Program-made: the position numbers and the translations under genes
NCBI GenBank assembly: GCA_018394315.1
Contig: CP074575.1
Location: 434,001-498,000, forward strand
DNA from: Mycoplasmatota bacterium
Lineage (GTDB): Bacteria; Bacillota_I; Bacilli_A; MAG-NZ
Direction of reading: 5' to 3'
Length of the DNA: 64,000 nucleotides
Part shown: piece by piece, positions 51,763 through 62,508 of the stretch
How the letters are laid out: each line of letters begins with the position of its first letter
Numbering within the stretch: the stretch's first letter is position 1
Notes under the pieces: generated by a model
Told to the model about the DNA's origin: nothing
The model's input: only the letters and a program-made list of their open reading frames with translations
Database searches by the model: none

Positions 51763-52650
51763 ATGTTTAAGAAGAAAATAATTGTGTTTATTATCTTTAC
51801 TCTTTTATTAACTAGTTGTGTTAGCAAAGAAACTGAAATAGATTTATATGAAAACATTGTAAAAACTATAGTGATTACGGTAAATGAGGACAATTACTAT
51901 GTACTAACAAACGACAGGCCTATTAAATTATTAAATATTTACGTTAACGAAGAAACAGTTGATGAAATAATAAATCATGATATTGTTAAATATGGTACTC
52001 CACTAGTTTTCGAAGTTCACGAAGACATAAAAACTAATAATATTTTAACAGCTACTAAAATTTACTCAACTACAGAATCTACTCAGATATTTAAAGGTTA
52101 TCCAAGTTTTGAAGTTGGAGTTATAACTAACTTTAGTCCTAACAAGATTGGTTTATCCGTGCAACCTCAAGTTTCTTTTTCCCCGACTTCCATAAGTTTT
52201 AGGAGGGAAGGAGTAATATGTGATAGACATGAGAATATCCAGGACTCTAATTATCAATGTGATTTTACAAATGTTGAAGATAAATTCAAAGTGGGTGATC
52301 TAGTAGCATTCCCTGTTATAAATTGTGAGCCTTTTTTTGGGATCACCTCCAGTATATTATATAACGGTCCATTTCCAGTCCCAGAAGATGTATTGAGTCA
52401 TTTATCAGAAAATTCTGAAGTATTATATCTAGGTGTACATGGTGAAAACAAGGCTCCACTTTACTACGTAGAAGAGGAGTATTGTGCTAGCGATTATGTT
52501 ATTAAGGTTGATGGTACTACAGTGTTCCACTGCCCAAATAAGTACAAAGTTTTTTATATGAATGAGTATATAACTATTGACAAAGCAATAGAAAAAGAAG
52601 TTTTTCACCCTGGATATGTCCAATACATTGGTGATTTTACTTATCCGTAA
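51763..52650 (+). CDS. Lipoprotein of unknown function
   Basis: 295 residues. Signal MFKKKIIVFIIFTLLLTSCVS with lipobox LLTSC. The mature part is mixed and contains six Cys (CDRH, CDF, NCEP, CAS, HCP) but no recognised motif. ATG at 51763 has GAGAGG upstream and gives a proper signal; the frame opens eight codons earlier without a ribosome site. Lies in the same strand after the serine protease (133-base gap), and ends in a long hairpin terminator. Confidence 0.75.
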   Translation: MFKKKIIVFIIFTLLLTSCVSKETEIDLYENIVKTIVITVNEDNYYVLTNDRPIKLLNIYVNEETVDEIINHDIVKYGTPLVFEVHEDIKTNNILTATKIYSTTESTQIFKGYPSFEVGVITNFSPNKIGLSVQPQVSFSPTSISFRREGVICDRHENIQDSNYQCDFTNVEDKFKVGDLVAFPVINCEPFFGITSSILYNGPFPVPEDVLSHLSENSEVLYLGVHGENKAPLYYVEEEYCASDYVIKVDGTTVFHCPNKYKVFYMNEYITIDKAIEKEVFHPGYVQYIGDFTYP

Positions 52651-52775
52651 TTTCCTATGACGAATTCAATTTAAGATTTCTTATTAAATAGTTTATTTCT
52701 TCAATCGAAAATTTTAGAATACAAATATAATCAAACATATATTTTAGGAGTACATTAATATTTATGTACTGTAAA

Positions 52776-52823
52776 GGGCTACAAAGAAATAACCTAAGTT
52801 GTTTCTTCATAGCCCCATTTTTT
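52776..52823 (+). terminator. Long-stem intrinsic terminator after the lipoprotein
   Basis: Arms GGGCTACAAAGAAATAAC and GTTGTTTCTTCATAGCCC pair over 18 positions with three weak or mismatched pairs, CTAA loop, then CATTTTTT. It ends at the Maf stop codon on the opposite strand. Confidence 0.85.
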
Positions 52824-53358
52824 ATAAATGGTCCTTAATTTTATTTATTGGTAACCCAACAACATTATCAAAATCACCTTTATATGACTTGACTAACATA
52901 GCTCCAATACCTTGAATTGCATATGCCCCTGCTTTATCCATGGGTTCTAAAGTATCAATATACTCCCATATGTCCTGATCAGAATAATTATTAAAAATTA
53001 TTTCTGTTCTTTCGTACAAAGTTTTTGTTGTATTATTCTTAATAATACATACTCCAGTTAATACAAAGTGTTTCCTATTTCTTAACACCTTTAGCATCCT
53101 AAATGCGTCTTCTTTATCAACTGGTTTACCTAATACAATATCATCATAATAAACAACTGTATCTGCAGCTAATATAGTTTCATCTTTATTTCTTTCATAT
53201 ATTTTCAGAGCCTTTTGTTTTGCTAAATCCATAACTTGTTCTTCAACAGATAAATTACTATTTAGTTTTTCATCTATTTGAGGTTTAATAATTCTAAAAC
53301 TAATTCCTTCTCTTTTTAGTATTTCACTCCTTCTTGGAGAACCACTTGCTAAAATCAT
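52822..53358 (-). CDS. maf: Maf-family nucleoside triphosphate pyrophosphatase
   Basis: 178 residues. MILASGSPRRSEILKREGI at the start (signature), ILAADTVVYYDDIVLGKPVDKEDAFRML and DKAGAYAIQGIGAMLV near 135-150. It hydrolyses modified or canonical NTPs such as dTTP/UTP. Overlaps the transporter stop by four bases (ATGA). Confidence 0.94.
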   Translation of the reverse strand: MILASGSPRRSEILKREGISFRIIKPQIDEKLNSNLSVEEQVMDLAKQKALKIYERNKDETILAADTVVYYDDIVLGKPVDKEDAFRMLKVLRNRKHFVLTGVCIIKNNTTKTLYERTEIIFNNYSDQDIWEYIDTLEPMDKAGAYAIQGIGAMLVKSYKGDFDNVVGLPINKIKDHL

Positions 53359-54650
53359 TGTTGTTTTAAGTTAGGTACAAAATATAGTAATACCGAACCT
53401 AATGCTAATGGAATCAATAAGAAAAGTACAGATGTATTAACTGAGAACCCAAGAGTATAAAGTGATGCTAACAAGAACGGCGAGAATATTCCAGCAAATC
53501 TTCCAAATACACTGAAAAATCCAAAGAACTCATTCGCTTTTTCTCTAGGAACCATTCTAGCAAAGTAAGACCTTGAAACAGCTTGAATACCACCTTGGGC
53601 TGAACCAACTAAAACAGCTACCACTAACATTAACCAAGTAGTGCTTTCATGAATGTTATAAACTACTAAAATTGTCAATGTATACATAAAAATTCCGTAA
53701 TAGATCATTCGTTTTGCACCAAATCTCTTTGTTAATCTACCAAATAATAAGGCACAAGGGAATGCAACAAACTGAACAATAACTACTACTGCGAGTAACA
53801 TTGTATCACTAACTTTTAAGTCACCACCGATAGTTGTTGCTAATCTAATGACACTATTAACTACATCAATATATAGTAAATAAGCTAACATATAAATAAA
53901 TATATCTTTATACTTTTTAAAGTCTTTAAAGATTTGAACTAGACTTGATAGTGATTTCTTGAAAACTTCTTCTTCTTGAAGATCATACTTCTGCTTAACA
54001 TTTTTAATCATCGGTAGAGAGTAGTAAAACCACCAAATACAAGAAACAATAAAAGCAAAACTTATTGTAAGATTATACATAGTGAAACTCCAAGTACCAA
54101 CATTAAATAATTGTTCACCATCTAATATTCCAAAAGTAACTAAAGCAAATGGAATTAAACCAATAAAGAATGGAATCATACTTCCAATATATCCCCATGC
54201 AAACCCAAATGCTGACAATGAATCCATATTTTCTTCTTCCGTAACATCCACTAAGAATGCATCATATATAACATTTGTTGAATTGTAACCAATTGAAGCA
54301 ATTACAAAGATTGTAAGTAGTGTCACCCAACTAAGTCCAGGAACTGCAATCCCAATTCCTCCAGCTATACCTATAAACAGGAACATTTTGAAGAATTTAC
54401 TTTTATTTCCTCTATAATTAGCAGCTGCACCAACTAATGGTGAAAGTATTGCTACAACCAATGCTATCCCAGCAGTTAAATACATGAAAGTGGAACTAAC
54501 TTTGGTAGCACCATACCCTTCTGATAACGCAATGTGCTTAGATAATAATGGAAACAATACTGTGATTACGGTTAATACGAATGCTGAATTAGCTACATCG
54601 TATAGAACCCAACTTCTCTCAGATTTTGATAGATGTTTAAACTTAAACAT
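53355..54650 (-). CDS. MFS transporter, UMF1 (vacuole effluxer Atg22-like) family
   Basis: 431 residues, twelve membrane helices. SERSWVLYDVANSAFVLTVITVLFPLL at the N-terminus and GSAQGGIQAVSRSYFARMVPREKANEFFGFFSVFGRFAGIFSPFL in the second half are signatures of UMF1/Atg22-like proteins, thought to export amino acids or peptides. GGGGAGG start site. Upstream of maf in an operon. Confidence 0.9.
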   Translation of the reverse strand: MFKFKHLSKSERSWVLYDVANSAFVLTVITVLFPLLSKHIALSEGYGATKVSSTFMYLTAGIALVVAILSPLVGAAANYRGNKSKFFKMFLFIGIAGGIGIAVPGLSWVTLLTIFVIASIGYNSTNVIYDAFLVDVTEEENMDSLSAFGFAWGYIGSMIPFFIGLIPFALVTFGILDGEQLFNVGTWSFTMYNLTISFAFIVSCIWWFYYSLPMIKNVKQKYDLQEEEVFKKSLSSLVQIFKDFKKYKDIFIYMLAYLLYIDVVNSVIRLATTIGGDLKVSDTMLLAVVVIVQFVAFPCALLFGRLTKRFGAKRMIYYGIFMYTLTILVVYNIHESTTWLMLVVAVLVGSAQGGIQAVSRSYFARMVPREKANEFFGFFSVFGRFAGIFSPFLLASLYTLGFSVNTSVLFLLIPLALGSVLLYFVPNLKQQ

Positions 54651-54748
54651 AAATACCTCCCCTAAATTATTACCTAAATTATACCATATAAATCAGAGCG
54701 ATTAATAAATAACTAAACAATGGTATAATAGCTTAAGGGGGAAATCTT

Positions 54749-55708
54749 ATGCCGGATATGATGACACATGCATTTTTAGCTTTAGACGTATTAAAAAATA
54801 TTGAGAATAATGAAATCATTAAGAATAATAAGGAACTATTTTTAATAGGAGCTCAAGGACCCGATCCTTACTTTTATTATAATTTTTATCCTTGGAAAAA
54901 CAGTAATAACATCCCTGCTTTTGGAGGTGTTATGCATAAAACAAAAACTAGAAAGTTTTTTGTAACGTATTTAGAGTATTTATCAAAAAACTTTTCAGAT
55001 GAAGGATTAGCTTTTATACTTGGATGGATTTGCCACTATGCTCTAGATACTAATGCTCATCCATATGTCTTTCACGTAACAGGTATTTATGACGGGAGTA
55101 AAGAAACTAGGAAATATAGAGGAAATCATTTAGCACTTGAAAAAGGAATCGATTCAATCTTCCTTAAAGAAAGAGGATATGACTCAAACAAATATAATCC
55201 TGCTAAAGAGATATTTACTTTAGAAAGTATTCCTGAAACTGTGACTAATATTCTTGACCTTACAATATTTAAAGTACATCAAGTAATAGATATGGGAGTA
55301 ATTTATAATCAAGGATATCTTGATTTCAAAAAAAGTATAAATATTCTTCAGTACGATCCATTTGGAATAAAAAAGTTTTTATATAAAGTACTAGACCTTT
55401 TTAATAAAAAAAGTGCGTACGTTTATAAAACCTTATCTTACCATAATAATGTTTTAAGTAATATTGATTACTTGAATATAAAAAAGAAAGAATGGAAACA
55501 TCCATCCTCACTAGAAATATCAAACGAAACATTTAATGAATTGTATAGTAAAGCAATCGAAAAAGCTACATTTATGATTGATCAAACAATTAAATATCTT
55601 GATGATAATAATATCGATATCGAAGAGTTATTTGATAACTTAAGTTATGAAACTGGTAAAGACTGCGAGTTAAAATTAGAAATAATTCATTTCAATTCAA
55701 TACTATAA
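54749..55708 (+). CDS. Zinc-dependent phospholipase C-like protein
   Basis: 319 residues. MPDMMTHAFLALDVL, FLIGAQGPDPYFY, MHKTKT and FILGWICHYALDTNAHPYVFHVTG follow the Zn_dep_PLPC pattern (His/Asp ligands of the alpha-toxin/PLC fold), as in intracellular bacterial members; no signal peptide. Activity is inferred from fold. GGGGGAA start site; convergent with surE at a shared terminator. Confidence 0.85.
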   Translation: MPDMMTHAFLALDVLKNIENNEIIKNNKELFLIGAQGPDPYFYYNFYPWKNSNNIPAFGGVMHKTKTRKFFVTYLEYLSKNFSDEGLAFILGWICHYALDTNAHPYVFHVTGIYDGSKETRKYRGNHLALEKGIDSIFLKERGYDSNKYNPAKEIFTLESIPETVTNILDLTIFKVHQVIDMGVIYNQGYLDFKKSINILQYDPFGIKKFLYKVLDLFNKKSAYVYKTLSYHNNVLSNIDYLNIKKKEWKHPSSLEISNETFNELYSKAIEKATFMIDQTIKYLDDNNIDIEELFDNLSYETGKDCELKLEIIHFNSIL

Positions 55709-55728
55709 GAGGCTTAGCCTCTTTTTTT
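55707..55728. terminator. Bidirectional intrinsic terminator
   Basis: Perfect 7-bp stem AAGAGGC / GCCTCTT with a TTA loop. It spans the stop codons of the phospholipase-like gene (+) and surE (-) and is followed by a seven-U tail on the plus strand. Confidence 0.92.
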
Positions 55729-56430
55729 AATCTCATCTATATAATTAACATGGGATCTATTAATCAATAGTGGAGTTATACTAACATATCCATTATCCCA
55801 AGCGTAAACATCTGTATCTTGATCATTATCAGTTAATGATAATGTGGCTATGTTCTTATACGAGTCGTTACTCAGTTCAAATACTGTTTCATATTTTCTA
55901 ACTCCTTGTTTAGTAATTCTAATACCTTTACTTGTCGAATATTTATTATTTGGAAAATTGATATTTAAAACAATATTATTTCTATACACCTTCTCATTTA
56001 TAACATAGTCAAGCACATCTTCTAGTTCCTTTTTTGCAAGAGTAAAATCATTCTTGCTCCCAACAGAAACTGCAATGCCCGGAATACTATTTAGTGCTGC
56101 TTCAGTCGCCCCTGCTACAGTACCTGAATAAAAAATATCATTTCCTAAATTAGGTCCATCATTAATTCCTGAAACAACCAAATCAAATTCTAAATCAAAT
56201 TTATATTTAGCGAACTTAACACAATCAGCAGGTGTACCACCTATTCCATAAATACGCTCACTTCTTTTTTCAACTTTAAAAGATCTTCTAATAGTCAAAC
56301 TATGACTATTAGCACTTTGTTGTTGTAAAGGCGCAACAATAAAAACATCACCATATTTTTCCAGATATTTCGCTAAAATAGATATACCAACAGCATCTAT
56401 TCCATCATCATTTACAACTAATATATTCAT
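55714..56430 (-). CDS. surE: 5'/3'-nucleotidase SurE
   Basis: 238 residues. MNILVVNDDGIDAVGI (metal-binding Asp pair), SANSHSLTIRRS, YGIGGTPADCVKFA and VSGINDGPNLGNDIFYSGTVAGATEA match the SurE family. It removes phosphate from nucleoside monophosphates and polyphosphate. GGAGGAA start site. Divergent from spoIIE. Confidence 0.95.
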   Translation of the reverse strand: MNILVVNDDGIDAVGISILAKYLEKYGDVFIVAPLQQQSANSHSLTIRRSFKVEKRSERIYGIGGTPADCVKFAKYKFDLEFDLVVSGINDGPNLGNDIFYSGTVAGATEAALNSIPGIAVSVGSKNDFTLAKKELEDVLDYVINEKVYRNNIVLNINFPNNKYSTSKGIRITKQGVRKYETVFELSNDSYKNIATLSLTDNDQDTDVYAWDNGYVSITPLLINRSHVNYIDEIKKRG

Positions 56431-56562
56431 ACTTCCTCCTATTTCATTTTAAATATTATAACAAATTTTATGTTTTCTTGCTTAAGTTCATTTTTTTACA
56501 GATTTTTATCAATTCTATAAATAAAATTAATAAGCACGAAACTATTTAATGAGGAGAATATT

Positions 56563-58668
56563 ATGAAAAAAATTATAAGTATAATTTTACTTGGGGGATT
56601 ACTTGTATTAACCAGTAATTATAAAATTGGTTTGTTTTTATATATACCAGTAGTAACAATTTTAAGTTCTTTAGGTATACTGTATCCATTATATAGTTTA
56701 TTAGGTGGGATACTTTCAGCTTACTTCTTTAGTCCAAATTTACTTATACCAATAACTATATTTACACTTTCACTTTACTTGGTTAGAAAAATTAAGTTGG
56801 GAAGACCTGAAATTATAGTTTTGCTTGCTTCATCCGTTAATTATTTAATCATGAAGGATATAATATTAACTTCTATTTGTATGTTAGGTAGTACACTTTT
56901 GTATATAGCATTATCATTTACGCTAAATAAGAAAAAGACAGTAATCAACTACTTTGAGCCTCTGATTACAGCTTTATTCCTATTCGCATCGCTAGGTGCA
57001 ACACAAATTGAGGTGCAAAACATAAATCTTGGCTACATTGTATCTTTACTGGGGATAATGTACCTGTCAACTAACCAATATTACTTTTACAGTATCATTG
57101 CTTCTGGAGTTTCTAGCGCCTTCTTTGTTCTAAATAACTATATTGGTGTTTTCTTATATCTATGTTCACTTACATATTTCTTACCAAGAACACTAAATTC
57201 TATTGTTTTTGCAGGATTAGTAATCAGTTCTATGTTTATGAATTTATTTGATAATGAGTATCTTCTTGTTACATTACTAGTTATCGCTGTTAATGAAGTT
57301 ATTACCTCTTTATTCTTCAAAAAAGAGGATAAGATTGCCACTTTAAAAAATATATACAAAAATTTAACTGAAAATATGAACAATCAAATTCTTAATTATG
57401 TTGCCTTTTTAGAAGAATTCTCAAACAACAACATATATCCCAAAGAGTATATGCAAACCATTGAAGAAAACACTATGAAAGTTATTAGACAAGTTTGTAC
57501 TAGATGTCAGAATAAAAAGTGTTTAAGTAAAAACAAGTTCCTAATCAATAGAGCAATCAAAGACTTATTAAAAGGTAATACACTTGATACAAGAAGCCAA
57601 TCTCTTTTCAAACAATGTAAAAACAAACATCAAATGCATCAAATAGTAAGTAAGCTAAATGAGGGAGTAACTAAATCTTTTTCCAAAAAAGAATCATCTC
57701 TTATGAGTCAAATAGAGGGATTCTCAAACATTCTTAAAAACTATGTTATTGATACCGTTAGCAGTCCATTCATCGAGGAGAATAATTTCATTAAGGTAAA
57801 AGACCAACTGATTAAAAATGGTCTTAATATAACTCTATTCGAAATAAAAAAACCATATCTAAATGATTTTAGAATTGATATCGCAATAAGAGGAACAGAT
57901 TTTGATGACGTAAAGAAGGGTATTGAATCAATAGCAAGACAAACATTAAACTCTCCTATTAATGTTAAACTACTCAACAAACAAGGTATTACTATATTTG
58001 TCTCAATCACTCCGGACATAAATTACGATATATCATATGGATTTAGTTCATTAGCCAAAAAAGGTTTGTCAGTATCTGGGGATAATTATTTAGTTAAACC
58101 ACTTTCAAATGGTAAATTTCTTGCAGCTATATCAGATGGAATGGGACATGGTTATAATGCACATCACGAAAGCAAATCACTGATTAATTTAATCAACAAG
58201 GTATCAGACTTAAATATTGATACTAAGTCATCTGTTGATATAATTAATACTTTATATAATATGCAAGAGTTCTTAGATCAATATGCAACACTTGATTTGT
58301 TTGAAATCGATAGGAACACAGGAAAAAGTACCTTATTCAAATTCGGTTCAACTCATACTTATATTGTGAAAGAAACGGGCGGGATAGTAAAACTATTCAA
58401 TGAAAACTTACCTATTGGTATCTTAAATAAAGTTGAATCTAGTAATATTGAGATAGAGAACAATGATTTAATAATAATGATTACAGACGGAATCATTGAG
58501 CAAATTAGTACTGATAATAAATTTGAAGATTTTATCGTTTCACTCAAAGATAAACATGCCCAGAAAGTTGCTTATGACATAATTAACTACTCAACTACTT
58601 TACAAAACAATAATAATCGCGATGATATGGCAGTTATTACATTGAAAGTAAAAGAACGCGCTGCTTAA
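56563..58668 (+). CDS. spoIIE: Stage II sporulation protein E (SpoIIE serine phosphatase)
   Basis: 701 residues against about 827 in B. subtilis. Ten or so membrane helices in the first 260 residues, a regulatory middle (TLKNIYKNLTENMNNQ...) that has a Cys cluster (VCTRCQNKKCLS), and a PP2C phosphatase domain from about 490 with AAISDGMGHGYNAHHES and NNDLIIMITDGIIEQ, carrying the metal Asp residues. It dephosphorylates SpoIIAA to switch on sigma-F in the forespore. GAGGAGA start site. Followed by tilS, hpt and ftsH, which is the Bacillus order. Confidence 0.95.
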   Translation: MKKIISIILLGGLLVLTSNYKIGLFLYIPVVTILSSLGILYPLYSLLGGILSAYFFSPNLLIPITIFTLSLYLVRKIKLGRPEIIVLLASSVNYLIMKDIILTSICMLGSTLLYIALSFTLNKKKTVINYFEPLITALFLFASLGATQIEVQNINLGYIVSLLGIMYLSTNQYYFYSIIASGVSSAFFVLNNYIGVFLYLCSLTYFLPRTLNSIVFAGLVISSMFMNLFDNEYLLVTLLVIAVNEVITSLFFKKEDKIATLKNIYKNLTENMNNQILNYVAFLEEFSNNNIYPKEYMQTIEENTMKVIRQVCTRCQNKKCLSKNKFLINRAIKDLLKGNTLDTRSQSLFKQCKNKHQMHQIVSKLNEGVTKSFSKKESSLMSQIEGFSNILKNYVIDTVSSPFIEENNFIKVKDQLIKNGLNITLFEIKKPYLNDFRIDIAIRGTDFDDVKKGIESIARQTLNSPINVKLLNKQGITIFVSITPDINYDISYGFSSLAKKGLSVSGDNYLVKPLSNGKFLAAISDGMGHGYNAHHESKSLINLINKVSDLNIDTKSSVDIINTLYNMQEFLDQYATLDLFEIDRNTGKSTLFKFGSTHTYIVKETGGIVKLFNENLPIGILNKVESSNIEIENNDLIIMITDGIIEQISTDNKFEDFIVSLKDKHAQKVAYDIINYSTTLQNNNNRDDMAVITLKVKERAA

Positions 58669-58719
58669 CCATTCTACTATATTTATGATATAATTATAAA
58701 AATTACTATAGGAGAAATT

Positions 58720-59970
58720 ATGATTACAGTTGATGATAAATATAAAACGAAAAAAATAATCATTGGTGTTTCTGGCGGAATTGATTCAATGGTTCTTTTT
58801 GATGTTTTAAAAAGTAGTAATATTATAGTTGCTCACGTGAATCATAATATTAGAAAAGAAAGCGAAATAGAATATGAATTCGTTAAGGAAACTTGCCTTA
58901 AATATTCAATCCCTTTTGAAAGCATTAAACTCGATTATAGCAAAGATGAACTAAAAGAAAACTTTCAGTCATTAGCCAGAGAAAAAAGATATAATTTTTT
59001 CTTTAAAATTGTTGATAAGTACGAAGCTGACTTTTTAGCTATAGCTCATCACGGAGATGATCTAATTGAAACAATACTTATGAGTATATCCAGAGGTAGT
59101 AGTTTAAAAGGTTATGGTGGATTTAGCATAGAAAATAAATACAAAGGGTACACGATTATTAGACCTCTTATTAAGTATAGTTCCGAGGATATTGAAAATC
59201 ATGCTGCTTTAAATCAGATTAAATACTACGTTGATTCGTCAAATAAAAGCGATAAATATACTCGTAACCGATATAGAAAAGAGATATTACCGTTTTTAAA
59301 GAAGGAAAACCCTAACATTCATCATAAATATTTACAATATTCAAATACTATTTTAGATGCGTATAGTTTTATTGATGAAGAAGCGGCTCGTTTCTTAAAT
59401 AATGAATTCTCGGTTAAAAGATTTAATGGTTTGAACTCAATCGTAAAAAAAGCAGTACTCTCTAAGATTTTAAGCAAACACAATTTATATAAAAGTTCCG
59501 TAATAATTGATAACTTAATTTCAGTTCTTTCTAGTAATATTCCAAACCAAGAAGTTACATTATCAGACGATTATATATTAATAAAAGAATATGACTTAGT
59601 ATATGTTAAAAAAAAACAAAAAACTATTGATTTTTACTTTGAAATCAATGATTTTGGGCAGTATGAATTACCTGATAATAAAATACTTATTGTCAGCGAA
59701 AAAAATAGTTTTAATTCTCACCAAAGTTTAAAACTATGTTATAATAATACAGTATTTCCGATTTTAGTAAGAAATAGACAAAAGGGAGATAAAATGGCTT
59801 TTCCTTTTGGCACAAAAAAGGTTAAAGATATATTCATTGACTCCAAAATTCCAAGATCAAAAAGAGAAACAATACCACTTATTATTACTAATAACCAAAT
59901 TGTTTGGATTCCAGAAATCAAAAAGACGAAGACTGTAGGAGAAAACCATATCTACCTTTATATAGTTTAA
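58720..59970 (+). CDS. tilS: tRNA(Ile)-lysidine synthase
   Basis: 416 residues. PP-loop IIGVSGGIDSMVLFDVL near 15, VAHVNHNIRKESEIEYEFVKETC near 45, AIAHHGDDLIETILMSISRGSSLKGYGG near 110-135, the TilS signature, and the C-terminal TilS_C domain with FPFGTKKVKDIFIDSKIPRSKR. It makes lysidine at C34 of tRNA-Ile(CAU). AGGAGAA start site. Confidence 0.96.
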   Translation: MITVDDKYKTKKIIIGVSGGIDSMVLFDVLKSSNIIVAHVNHNIRKESEIEYEFVKETCLKYSIPFESIKLDYSKDELKENFQSLAREKRYNFFFKIVDKYEADFLAIAHHGDDLIETILMSISRGSSLKGYGGFSIENKYKGYTIIRPLIKYSSEDIENHAALNQIKYYVDSSNKSDKYTRNRYRKEILPFLKKENPNIHHKYLQYSNTILDAYSFIDEEAARFLNNEFSVKRFNGLNSIVKKAVLSKILSKHNLYKSSVIIDNLISVLSSNIPNQEVTLSDDYILIKEYDLVYVKKKQKTIDFYFEINDFGQYELPDNKILIVSEKNSFNSHQSLKLCYNNTVFPILVRNRQKGDKMAFPFGTKKVKDIFIDSKIPRSKRETIPLIITNNQIVWIPEIKKTKTVGENHIYLYIV

Positions 59971-59984
59971 AAAGGAGAACTAAT

Positions 59985-60518
59985 ATGAAAGATCATATCG
60001 AATCAATATTACTAGATCAAGATGATATAAGAGAAATTTGTAAGAGATTAGGAAATCAAATTGATGAGGATTATCAAAATAAAAATCCAATGCTTGTTGG
60101 ACTTTTAAAAGGATGTGTTCCTTTTATAGGTGATTTAGGAAAATATATTACTATTCCAATTGAAATGGAATATATGGATGTTTCCAGTTACCATGGTGCT
60201 AAATCTTCTTTAGAGGTAAAAATTTTAAAAGATTTAGATTCTCCTGTGAAAGGTCGACATGTATTAATTGCTGAAGATATTGTTGATACTGGATTTACTT
60301 TGACAAAAGTAATTCAATTACTCAAATATCGAGGAGCAGCAAGTGTTGAAGTTGTTACATTACTAAACAAAGAGGAAGGCCGTTTAACAAAAATGGTACC
60401 GAAATACATTGGTCAAGAAATTCCAAATAGATTTGTAGTAGGGTATGGTTTAGATTACAACCAAAAATACCGTAATTTACCTTACGTAGGAATTTTGAAA
60501 CAAGAAATTTATGAGTAG
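59985..60518 (+). CDS. hpt: Hypoxanthine phosphoribosyltransferase
   Basis: 177 residues. ILLDQDDIREICKRLGNQI opens, PMLVGLLKGCVPFIGDL near 38, and VLIAEDIVDTGFTLTKVI near 95 is the PRPP-binding signature. It salvages hypoxanthine and guanine. ATG at 59985 has AAAGGAGAA upstream; the frame runs back into tilS but that extension has no ribosome site. Next gene is ftsH, 11 bases away. Confidence 0.96.
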   Translation: MKDHIESILLDQDDIREICKRLGNQIDEDYQNKNPMLVGLLKGCVPFIGDLGKYITIPIEMEYMDVSSYHGAKSSLEVKILKDLDSPVKGRHVLIAEDIVDTGFTLTKVIQLLKYRGAASVEVVTLLNKEEGRLTKMVPKYIGQEIPNRFVVGYGLDYNQKYRNLPYVGILKQEIYE

Positions 60519-60529
60519 GAGGATGATTT

Positions 60530-62434
60530 ATGGCACAAGTTAAAAGACCGGTTCCAAAACGTAAAATGAATATTGGGGATATCATCTTAGGTATAATCCT
60601 TATAGGTATTATAATAGGAGTTTATTATTCATTTATATCTAAAAATGAACAACCTATTAAACTAACCTATCCTGAGTTCTATGAAGAAATGAGAAATGAT
60701 AATGTTAGTAACGTTATCACTATTCCTGAATCAGGAGATTACAACCAAGGAATATTTAATGCGTCAGGAACTTTAAAAGATGGTACAGAATATTTTGTAA
60801 CCATCCCAACGACATCAAAGTATGATGAAATAATTGATATAGCAGTGTTAAACGATGTTACTATTGATCCACAAGCTGTTAGCAACTTCGATTTCTTTAG
60901 TATCATTACATTCTTATTCCCAATCCTTTTAATTTTAGCTGTATTGTTTTTCTTAATGCGAAACGCAGGAGGAGGGGCTGGAAACAAAGCCTTCGACTTC
61001 GGAAAATCAAGAGCTAAATTATCAAGAAGTAAAACTACATCTTTCAAGGATGTTGCTGGAGTTGACGAAGAAAAAGAAGAATTATCAGAATTGATTGATT
61101 TCTTAAAAAATCCGAAAAAATACATAGAAATTGGTGCTAGAATACCTAAAGGTGTTTTACTAGTTGGACCTCCAGGTACAGGAAAGACATTATTAGCGAG
61201 AGCAGTTGCTGGTGAAGCAGATGTGCCTTTCTACCTAATTAGTGGATCTGATTTTGTAGAGATGTTTGTTGGTGTTGGTGCATCAAGAGTAAGAGATATG
61301 TTTAAAACAGCTAAACAGACGGCTCCATGTATTATCTTTATTGATGAGATAGATGCAGTAGGACGTCAACGTGGTGCTGGGTTAGGTGGAGGAAACGACG
61401 AACGTGAACAAACACTTAACCAATTATTAGTTGAAATGGATGGGTTTGGTGCTAATAGTGGAATAATCGTAATGGCTGCGACAAACAGACCGGACGTATT
61501 AGATCCTGCATTACTTAGACCTGGACGTTTTGATAGACAAATAACCATTGTTAATCCAGATGTAAAAGGTAGAACCGCAATCCTAGAAGTACATGCAAGA
61601 AATAAGAAAATGGCTAAAACTGTTAATCTAGAAGATGTTGCAAAGCGTACTCCTGGATTTAGTGGTGCTGACTTAGAGAATCTATTGAATGAAGCGGCTC
61701 TATTAGCAGCCAGAGGTAACAGAAAGTCCTTTAACATCAAGGACATTGACGAGGCTGTAGACCGTGTTATGATGGGTCCTGCTAAGAAAACAAGAAAATT
61801 TTCTAAATCAGAAAGAAATCTAATTGCTCACCATGAGGCTGGTCATGCCGTAATAGGTGTCAAATTAGACGACGCTAATATCGTTCACAAAGTTACTATT
61901 ATACCTCGTGGTCAAGCAGGAGGATATGCTTTAATGCTTCCTGAAGAAGAAAGATTCTTAGAAACAAAAACAAGTTTATTAGATAGAATTACTGGTTTAT
62001 TAGGTGGTAGAGTTTCTGAAGAATTAATTTTCAATGAGATATCAACTGGAGCTCATAATGACTTCCAAAAAGCTACGCAAATCGCAAGAGCTATGGTTAC
62101 TGAGTATGGTATGAGTTCTTTAGGACCAATCCAATATGAGCGTAGTACTGGTCCTGTATTCTTGGGAAGAGACTATAACAAATCAAAAGATTTCTCTGAG
62201 AAAATGGCAATTGAAATCGATAATGCAGTTAAGGAAATAATTGATGAGTGTTATAGTAGAGCTCAAAAAACACTTACTGACAATATGGATTTAGTGAAGA
62301 GAATCGCTCATTATCTTTTAGAAGTGGAAACACTAACAAAAGAAGAGATTTATGAGATAGTTGATACAAGCCATTTAAAATGGTGGGATGAAAAAAAAAC
62401 GGAAAAGAATGAGACTCAAGAAGTTTCTGAGTAA
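60530..62434 (+). CDS. ftsH: ATP-dependent zinc metalloprotease FtsH
   Basis: 634 residues. Two membrane helices (about 20-40 and 122-140) flank an outer segment; the AAA+ domain has [22 protein letters not shown] near 208, [17 protein letters not shown], and [21 protein letters not shown] (SRH); the peptidase has HHEAGHAV with the HExxH zinc motif near 437. It degrades membrane and regulatory proteins. AGGAGGA start site. A terminator follows. Confidence 0.97.
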   Translation: MAQVKRPVPKRKMNIGDIILGIILIGIIIGVYYSFISKNEQPIKLTYPEFYEEMRNDNVSNVITIPESGDYNQGIFNASGTLKDGTEYFVTIPTTSKYDEIIDIAVLNDVTIDPQAVSNFDFFSIITFLFPILLILAVLFFLMRNAGGGAGNKAFDFGKSRAKLSRSKTTSFKDVAGVDEEKEELSELIDFLKNPKKYIEIGARIPKGVLLVGPPGTGKTLLARAVAGEADVPFYLISGSDFVEMFVGVGASRVRDMFKTAKQTAPCIIFIDEIDAVGRQRGAGLGGGNDEREQTLNQLLVEMDGFGANSGIIVMAATNRPDVLDPALLRPGRFDRQITIVNPDVKGRTAILEVHARNKKMAKTVNLEDVAKRTPGFSGADLENLLNEAALLAARGNRKSFNIKDIDEAVDRVMMGPAKKTRKFSKSERNLIAHHEAGHAVIGVKLDDANIVHKVTIIPRGQAGGYALMLPEEERFLETKTSLLDRITGLLGGRVSEELIFNEISTGAHNDFQKATQIARAMVTEYGMSSLGPIQYERSTGPVFLGRDYNKSKDFSEKMAIEIDNAVKEIIDECYSRAQKTLTDNMDLVKRIAHYLLEVETLTKEEIYEIVDTSHLKWWDEKKTEKNETQEVSE

Positions 62435-62470
62435 ACTAAGTTTAATTAGTTATTAATAATTATACAAATT

Positions 62471-62508
62471 AGAATGATACCTTAAGAAATAGGATTCATT
62501 CTTTTTTT
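62471..62508 (+). terminator. Intrinsic terminator after ftsH
   Basis: Outer 7-bp stem AGAATGA / TCATTCT and inner CCT/AGG pairs separated by a 2x2 internal loop, then seven U. Confidence 0.78.

Noticed and set aside
52758-52832. 24-codon plus-strand ORF beginning MYCKGLQ after the lipoprotein gene
   Set aside because: It lies over the long terminator stem and has only a loosely placed AGGAG; a coincidence of the hairpin.
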